Assembly: GCA_036676475.1 (NCBI GenBank)
Contig: JAKFCU010000086.1
Coordinates: 1-17,233 of the forward strand
Source: LC029 sp036676475
Lineage (GTDB): Bacteria; Bacillota; Bacilli; Aneurinibacillales; RAOX-1
Length of the DNA stretch: 17,233 nucleotides
Reading direction: 5' to 3'
A model generated the notes under the pieces. It saw nothing but the letters and a program-made list of their open reading frames with translations. It was not told where the DNA came from and did not search any database. The position numbers and the translations under genes were made by a program. Shown in pieces: positions 13,508 through 17,233 of the stretch (the stretch's first letter is position 1; every line of letters starts with the position of its first letter).

Positions 13508-14467
13508 TTGATCATAAAGCTGCGAAAAATACCCATAAGAATCCTCATGGAAGAAGCGTTGTTACGCAGACTACCGTTTGATCACAAAAAACGGGCCGAT
13601 ATCATCTTGAATCTGAAAAGAACGAAAGCCGGCTATCGTGGTGAACAGAATTTAGACTATTATCTTACCTATCTCCCCGAAAAAGACTATTACATCTTTC
13701 ATGACCTGCGACTGGCTATTCAAGATAAGAAGGTGTTTCAAATTGATACTCTCCTTTTAACTCCCCACATGGCTGTGATTATCGAGTCAAAAAATTTTTA
13801 TGGTCACCTCTTCTTCGATCAACATTCACGTCAGCTCATCCGAACTTTTGAAGGGCAGGAGGAAGGATTCTCTAACCCCCTGACTCAAGCTAAACGCCAG
13901 CAAATTCGCTTCGAAGAATGGTTGAAGTATCACCAAATCAAGCCCTTTCCTGTTGAATTCCTCGTAGCGATTGGCTATCCTGGAACCATCGTCAAAACAA
14001 ACCCGGGTATGCATCACATTTTTCAAAAAGTGCTTCATGCTGAACATATTCCAGATAAAATCGATGAACTTCATCGCAACAACCCCAAACGTCATAAAAC
14101 CCCATATTACATGCAAAAGCTGTGTCAGCTTCTCCTTCAAGATCATACTCCACTTTACCCTAACGTACTTAACCAATATGAAATCGGTCCAAAAGAAATT
14201 CTTCAAGGTGTTCAATGCCCCAAATGCCTAAACCTCCCCATCCTGCGACAACATTCCGTCTGGAACTGTCCCCAATGCCATCACAAGTCAAAAACCACAC
14301 ATGAACAAGCCATTCATGACTATCTCCTTTTTCACCCTACCATTACGAATCAAGAATGCCGCGATTTCTTACAGATTTCTTCCCGCCATCTCGCAAATCG
14401 AATCCTCATTTCTATGGATCTTCCTCATAAAGGTACCGGTAAAGGCCGAATTTATTACCGAACATAA
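13508..14467 (+). CDS. NERD-domain protein with zinc ribbon and C-terminal helix-turn-helix-like region
   Basis: The frame begins with TTG 13508, seven bases after AAAGGAGG (13493-13500); the first ATG (13547) has no ribosome binding site, so TTG is taken as start (319 residues). The nuclease-related (NERD) domain covers about 40-165: GYRGEQNLDYYL (G45, E46), KVFQIDTLLLTPHMAVIIESK (D80, E93, K95) and NPLTQAKRQQ (Q127), which together resemble the catalytic pattern of a PD-(D/E)XK fold. A middle region is followed by a four-cysteine zinc ribbon, CPKC (237-240) and CPQC (254-257). The last about 50 residues (HPTITNQECRDFLQISSRHL) look like a DNA-binding winged helix. The combination suggests a DNA-processing protein; activity is not shown by sequence. 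The stop codon TAA is also the first base triplet of a family A repeat. Confidence 0.88.
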   Translation: MIIKLRKIPIRILMEEALLRRLPFDHKKRADIILNLKRTKAGYRGEQNLDYYLTYLPEKDYYIFHDLRLAIQDKKVFQIDTLLLTPHMAVIIESKNFYGHLFFDQHSRQLIRTFEGQEEGFSNPLTQAKRQQIRFEEWLKYHQIKPFPVEFLVAIGYPGTIVKTNPGMHHIFQKVLHAEHIPDKIDELHRNNPKRHKTPYYMQKLCQLLLQDHTPLYPNVLNQYEIGPKEILQGVQCPKCLNLPILRQHSVWNCPQCHHKSKTTHEQAIHDYLLFHPTITNQECRDFLQISSRHLANRILISMDLPHKGTGKGRIYYRT

Positions 14468-14546
14468 GAAAGCTATTGGCGTAGCCATATGCGTATAATA
14501 CTTGACCGATAAGTGTAAGAAAGCTACTGGTATAGCTTTATGCGTA
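14465..14546 (+). repeat. Family A intergenic repeat, two copies in reverse orientation, 51-bp pitch
   Basis: A full 39-bp core lies at 14465-14503 (TAAGAAAGCTATTGGCGTAG onwards) and a shortened one at 14516-14546, exactly 51 bp later. The linker is GACCGATAAGTG, similar only in half to the linker of the 6182 cluster, yet of the same length. The second copy forms a fully paired stem AAAGCTA...TAGCTTT. The first TAA is the stop codon of the NERD-domain gene. Confidence 0.92.
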
Positions 14547-14550
14547 AAAA

Positions 14551-14574
14551 AAAGGCACTCCACGGAGTGCCTTT
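14551..14574 (-). terminator. Terminator between the NERD-domain gene and the RDD gene
   Basis: AAAGGCACTC (14551-14560) pairs with GAGTGCCTTT (14565-14574). On the minus strand it is followed by a run of eight T, so it best serves the RDD gene, which ends at 14577; on the plus strand the T run is short. Confidence 0.88.
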
Positions 14575-14576
14575 CC

Positions 14577-15044
14577 TCAATCCTTCGAATTGTCCCCATC
14601 ATATCCCACATCATCCCGTTCCCAACGATCATGCGAAGTCCTTTTTGGCGCGGTAAGGCCCGTATCGACTTTCCATACCAGCGTTCCAGCAATCACGTCA
14701 TGTAAACCCTGTTTCCGCTTGGTAAAAGCCACCATGATATATCCAATGAGAAGAATGAGGGAAGAGAGGATCTTGGAAAAATACCGAGCTGTCGCCTTTC
14801 CAAATGAAATTCTTTCTCCTGCTAAATTAGTAACCTTTAATTGGAACAGTTGTTTTCCAAAAGTAGCTTGCTTATCTGAAGATTCCATCCCGGCAAAATA
14901 AATCCATGCGATGACCACGTTACTTAAGGAGTAAAGAATTCCTTCATCTAATACCATGCGAAGAAGCCAATTCACAATACCCAGAAGAATCCCGTCAACA
15001 ATAAAGGCGATTACACGAAGCCAAAAACCAGCTGGTCGTTGCAT
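14577..15044 (-). CDS. RDD-family membrane protein
   Basis: The protein has 155 residues. It begins MQRPAGFWLRVIAFIVDGIL, where the R and D residues of the first membrane helix are those that name the RDD family. Hydrophobic segments lie at about 8-29, 36-53 and 89-108, and TFGKQLFQLKV and KRKQGLHDVIAGTLVW are also family signatures. The tail (about 127-155) is charged. Function of the family is not settled; some members relate to ion transport or to maturation of other membrane proteins. AAAGGAGGT about eight bases upstream of ATG 15044-15042 confirms the start. It has its own terminator and looks monocistronic. Confidence 0.9.
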   Translation of the reverse strand: MQRPAGFWLRVIAFIVDGILLGIVNWLLRMVLDEGILYSLSNVVIAWIYFAGMESSDKQATFGKQLFQLKVTNLAGERISFGKATARYFSKILSSLILLIGYIMVAFTKRKQGLHDVIAGTLVWKVDTGLTAPKRTSHDRWERDDVGYDGDNSKD

Positions 15045-15453
15045 CCTAATGTACCTCCTTTTATTCTGGTGAAGTTCATTCCACGCCGATCTCTTCTGCT
15101 AGTTTTGGGGCAAAGGTCATAGAGCTGTTGAAAGTATATTAAGGAGGAGATGATTGTATTCCCTTTTAGGTGAGGAATTGCCTAGGTACCGACTAGGCTG
15201 TAAGCGGAAAAATTCCGTTTATATGACTTTTAAAAGTAAAATCAAGGTATTTAACAGGAGAAATTCCGATTAAATGAGGTGGAAGAGTGTATAATCAGCC
15301 ATTTTACTGATTTAGTCGGAAAATTTCCGATTATATGGAGCATGTAACCATTAGAGGGAGCGTTAAGCGGATTTTTTCCGGTTATCGGAAGAGAGCGATT
15401 AAGAAAAAGGGGATTAACCTCGCATCGACACGTTCAGGTTTCTCCCATTTCCC
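15045..15453. other. 409-bp gene-free interval between RDD and haem-copper-oxidase-like genes
   Basis: The stretch holds the RDD ribosome binding site, a short orphan frame with a good ribosome binding site (15154-15273, see findings), family B cluster 2 (15200-15384) and about 70 bases without recognisable signal before the stop of the next gene at 15454. No terminator hairpin with a T run was recognised for that gene. Confidence 0.7.
15200..15384. repeat. Family B palindrome cluster 2: four copies spaced 51, 61 and 51 bp
   Basis: Copies start at 15200, 15251, 15312 and 15363. Cores read CGGAAAAATTCCG, AGGAGAAATTCCG, CGGAAAATTTCCG and CGGATTTTTTCCG, each flanked by TAA or TTA on the left and TTTA or TTA on the right. 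Spacers are 29, 39 and 29 bp and are unrelated to one another and to those of the cluster at 9068-9252, although the spacing is identical to the base. Confidence 0.92.
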
Positions 15454-15819
15454 TTACCCTCTTATATTCCTGCAAACATTGACTAAGAACAACAGCACCC
15501 CAATCACTAGCGTCGTCGACCCAACGGCAATAACCGGTTCAAACGCCATATTCCCTTGAAGCACAAAGAACAATCCAAACATCATCACAACAAAACCTAC
15601 ATTATAAAGCCAAAAGTGCCATTGCAATAGAAGGGACTCTGTGGTCGAGGAATAGGATGTATAAATAAGACCGAATAAAGCACTGGATACCCAGCCAAGA
15701 AGATTTACATGTGCGTGAAAGGGCATGAGATCAAAATCTTGTGTGATGGACATAAACATACCGACCAGGTTCCCCAGGAAGAAATAAAGGGCAGCCAGTT
15801 TAATAAACCAAGTATGCAT
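15454..15819 (-). CDS. Small haem-copper-oxidase subunit I-like membrane protein
   Basis: This 121-residue protein has four membrane helices (about 5-24, 40-57, 66-87 and 93-114) with short loops. The segment MPFHAHVNLLGWVSSALFGLIY (H35, H37, then LLGW) resembles the helix-II haem-ligand region of cbb3- and NO-reductase-type subunit I proteins, and W67-H68 provides another histidine in helix III. It is far too short to be a complete oxidase subunit (usually over 450 residues), and short proteins of this type are found on their own in many Bacillales. A role as a haem-binding or oxygen-sensing membrane protein is inference. AAAGGAGGT nine bases upstream of ATG 15819-15817 confirms the start. 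No obvious promoter was found in 15838-16000. Confidence 0.75.
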   Translation of the reverse strand: MHTWFIKLAALYFFLGNLVGMFMSITQDFDLMPFHAHVNLLGWVSSALFGLIYTSYSSTTESLLLQWHFWLYNVGFVVMMFGLFFVLQGNMAFEPVIAVGSTTLVIGVLLFLVNVCRNIRG

Positions 15820-16041
15820 CGACTATGCACCTCCTTTATTGAGCATTAAAAGAGCTGATTTTTTCTTTGATACATGGGTGATAGGCATGATCAATAGTCT
15901 GTCATATCCCAGCTTCTATGTCTTTGGCAAACATCAGCTGTGTCCTTAAAACTATATGTATGTATTCAAAATGACTTTATTACTGATGAATGGGCATAAT
16001 AGCGCTTACATCATAAACCATCTGTATTCACTAAAAATGTA

Positions 16042-16070
16042 TTGTATAAAAATAATTATGATCGTATAAT
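16042..16070 (+). promoter_or_regulatory. Sigma-A promoter of argC
   Basis: TTGTAT (16042-16047), exactly 17 bases, TATAAT (16065-16070); start expected near 16077. The surrounding DNA is very AT-rich with TATTCA- and TTGTAT-like half sites (15963, 16025, 16042), as expected near an arginine-repressor (AhrC/ArgR) operator, but no clear 18-bp ARG box could be aligned. Confidence 0.75.
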
Positions 16071-16106
16071 GATACATAAAGTTGAATGGAAGAGGGAGAG
16101 AAGGTC

Positions 16107-17117
16107 ATGAATATATCGATTATTGGAGCAACGGGTTACAGCGGAGTCGAGCTCATTCGCCTTCTTCAGCAACATCCGGAAGCTAACATCACTTCATTAT
16201 TTGCGAGCTCACAAGCGGGGAAAGATATGGTCGACGTCTATCCTCATTTGAGAAATATTAGCCATCATTCATTAGAAGAAATAGAGATCGGGAAAACCTC
16301 GGAGTGGGTATTCATTGCGACCCCTTCCGGCATTAGCAGCAAACTCGTTCCTTCCTTATTAGAAGCGGGGAGGAAGGTCATCGATCTATCTGGTGACTTC
16401 CGTTTGCCAAAGCAAACCTATGAAACCTGGTATGGAAAAGAAACTGCCGATGAGGCTTATATACAAAAAGCAGTATACGGTTTACCTGAATGGTTTAAAG
16501 AGAAGATTCAAGGAGCATCCTTCATCTCCAACCCAGGTTGCTATCCAACAGCTTCTGCTTTAGGTCTAGCGCCGGCTCTGCCCTATATTGATCCTAAATC
16601 GATTATTATCGATGCCAAATCTGGAATTTCGGGAGCTGGGAGAGCGGCTAGTCTAGCCACTCATTACGGGGAAGTAAATGAAAACTTCTCCGCGTATAAG
16701 GTGGCAAAGCATCAGCATACCCCGGAGATCGAGCAAACTTTGCAACGAATTTCGAATCAAGAAACAGTGATTTCCTTTACCCCTCACTTAGTGCCGATGA
16801 CGCGTGGGATTCTATGTACGATGTATGCCACGATAACCAAGGAAGTCAACTTTCAAGAACTCTATCAAAGCACCTATGAAGAGAAGCCATTTGTGAGGAT
16901 TCGACCTCAAGGAAGCCATCCGAAAACGAAGGAAGTTTCCGGTTCCAACTACTGTGACATTGCTCTTCATGTAGATCCAAGGACTAATCGTTTGATTATC
17001 CTTTCTGTCATCGATAACGTGGTCAAGGGCGCTTCCGGGCAAGCGATTCAAAACATGAATATCATGGCTGGTTTAGACGAAACGACGGGGCTGAGGTTCA
17101 GTCCGGTATATCCATAG
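16107..17117 (+). CDS. argC: N-acetyl-gamma-glutamyl-phosphate reductase
   Basis: The product has 336 residues. ArgC makes the third step of arginine synthesis: NADPH-dependent reduction of N-acetylglutamyl phosphate to the semialdehyde. The dinucleotide-binding GATGYSG is at residues 7-13, the catalytic cysteine in SNPGCYPTA at about residue 145, and KSGISGAGR and KHQHTPEIEQ, which carry substrate- and catalysis-linked residues, follow. The C-terminus shows SVIDNVVKGASGQAIQNMN, typical of the family. An earlier in-frame ATG at 16086 adds seven residues that contain the ribosome binding site (GGGAG at 16094-16098), so 16107 is preferred. In Bacillales argC opens the argCJBD operon; the remainder would lie beyond the window, though the 116 bases after the stop contain repeats and no start is visible. 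Confidence 0.97.
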   Translation: MNISIIGATGYSGVELIRLLQQHPEANITSLFASSQAGKDMVDVYPHLRNISHHSLEEIEIGKTSEWVFIATPSGISSKLVPSLLEAGRKVIDLSGDFRLPKQTYETWYGKETADEAYIQKAVYGLPEWFKEKIQGASFISNPGCYPTASALGLAPALPYIDPKSIIIDAKSGISGAGRAASLATHYGEVNENFSAYKVAKHQHTPEIEQTLQRISNQETVISFTPHLVPMTRGILCTMYATITKEVNFQELYQSTYEEKPFVRIRPQGSHPKTKEVSGSNYCDIALHVDPRTNRLIILSVIDNVVKGASGQAIQNMNIMAGLDETTGLRFSPVYP

Positions 17118-17127
17118 AAATCCCATG

Positions 17128-17203
17128 CACCCATAAATCGGGTATTATCCACTCATCTAAATTAATTTATCGTGATCTTACACCCATAAATCGGGTATTA
17201 TCC
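17128..17203. repeat. Family D: two copies of a 23-bp hairpin unit, 53-bp pitch
   Basis: Identical 23-bp copies lie at 17128-17150 and 17181-17203. They contain ACCCATAAATCGGGT (4-bp stem ACCC/GGGT with a 7-base loop) followed by ATTATCC. The first begins 11 bases after the argC stop. The window ends 30 bases later, so the cluster may be longer. Confidence 0.85.
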
Positions 17204-17233
17204 GCAATCTATTTTTTATTATATTAGCGTCTT

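Noticed and set aside
16023..16065. ArgR/AhrC ARG box upstream of argC
   Set aside because: Only partial half-sites such as TGTATTCA and TTGTAT are seen; no stretch matches both halves of the 18-bp consensus well enough to call.
1..17233. tRNA, rRNA, riboswitch or insertion sequence
   Set aside because: No tRNA-like cloverleaf, rRNA segment, T-box or known riboswitch core, transposase gene or long terminal inverted repeats were recognised by eye.

Overview
The window looks like a chromosomal segment of a Gram-positive, low-to-moderate GC member of the Bacillales (Bacillus/Brevibacillus/Paenibacillus-like). The reasons are strong AAGGAGG ribosome binding sites, sigma-A-type promoters, a long-form HPF, the order hpf-secA-prfB with a YitT/YvjA-type gene nearby (as in Bacillus), and a textbook sigma-H promoter. 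The species cannot be named from sequence alone.

Left edge (1-1220): a divergent pair that looks like a PlcR/PapR-type (RRNPP) peptide quorum-sensing system. A minus-strand helix-turn-helix/TPR regulator runs off the window. Opposite it is a 43-residue secreted pro-peptide gene that starts MKKLLIG, like PapR, and ends in AHLPPQH. A perfect 20-bp palindrome lies between them as a candidate operator, and the peptide gene is followed by a strong terminator.

Core block (1302-6170): a cold-shock protein gene with a consensus promoter; hpf with a sigma-H promoter; and a secA-prfB pair in which prfB needs the classical programmed +1 frameshift. Each unit ends in a visible hairpin terminator.

Middle (6182-13272): a DUF2935-like helical protein, a secreted copper-amine-oxidase-N-domain protein with a Thr/Glu/Asp-rich tail, a YitT-family membrane protein, a small Vsr/DUF559-like nuclease with a C-terminal winged helix, transketolase, and a membrane-anchored NAGPA-domain (phosphodiester glycosidase) protein. 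Right part (13508-17233): a NERD-domain protein with zinc ribbon, an RDD membrane protein, a small haem-copper-oxidase-subunit-I-like membrane protein, and argC, probably the first gene of an arginine operon that continues past the window.

The least explained content is between genes. Four unrelated families of short repeats fill the intergenic spaces. Family A is a 39-bp hairpin element that repeats with a 51-bp pitch where tandem, and it supplies the TAA stop codon of three flanking genes. Family B is a 22-bp palindrome centred on CGGAAAATTTCCG, present as two clusters of four whose spacings are exactly 51, 61 and 51 bp in both clusters although the spacers are unrelated. Family C is GAGCATAAC repeated four times at exactly 20 bp. 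Family D is a 23-bp hairpin unit present twice beside argC. The fixed pitch with free spacer sequence is, with the peptide-signalling pair, the most interesting observation here.
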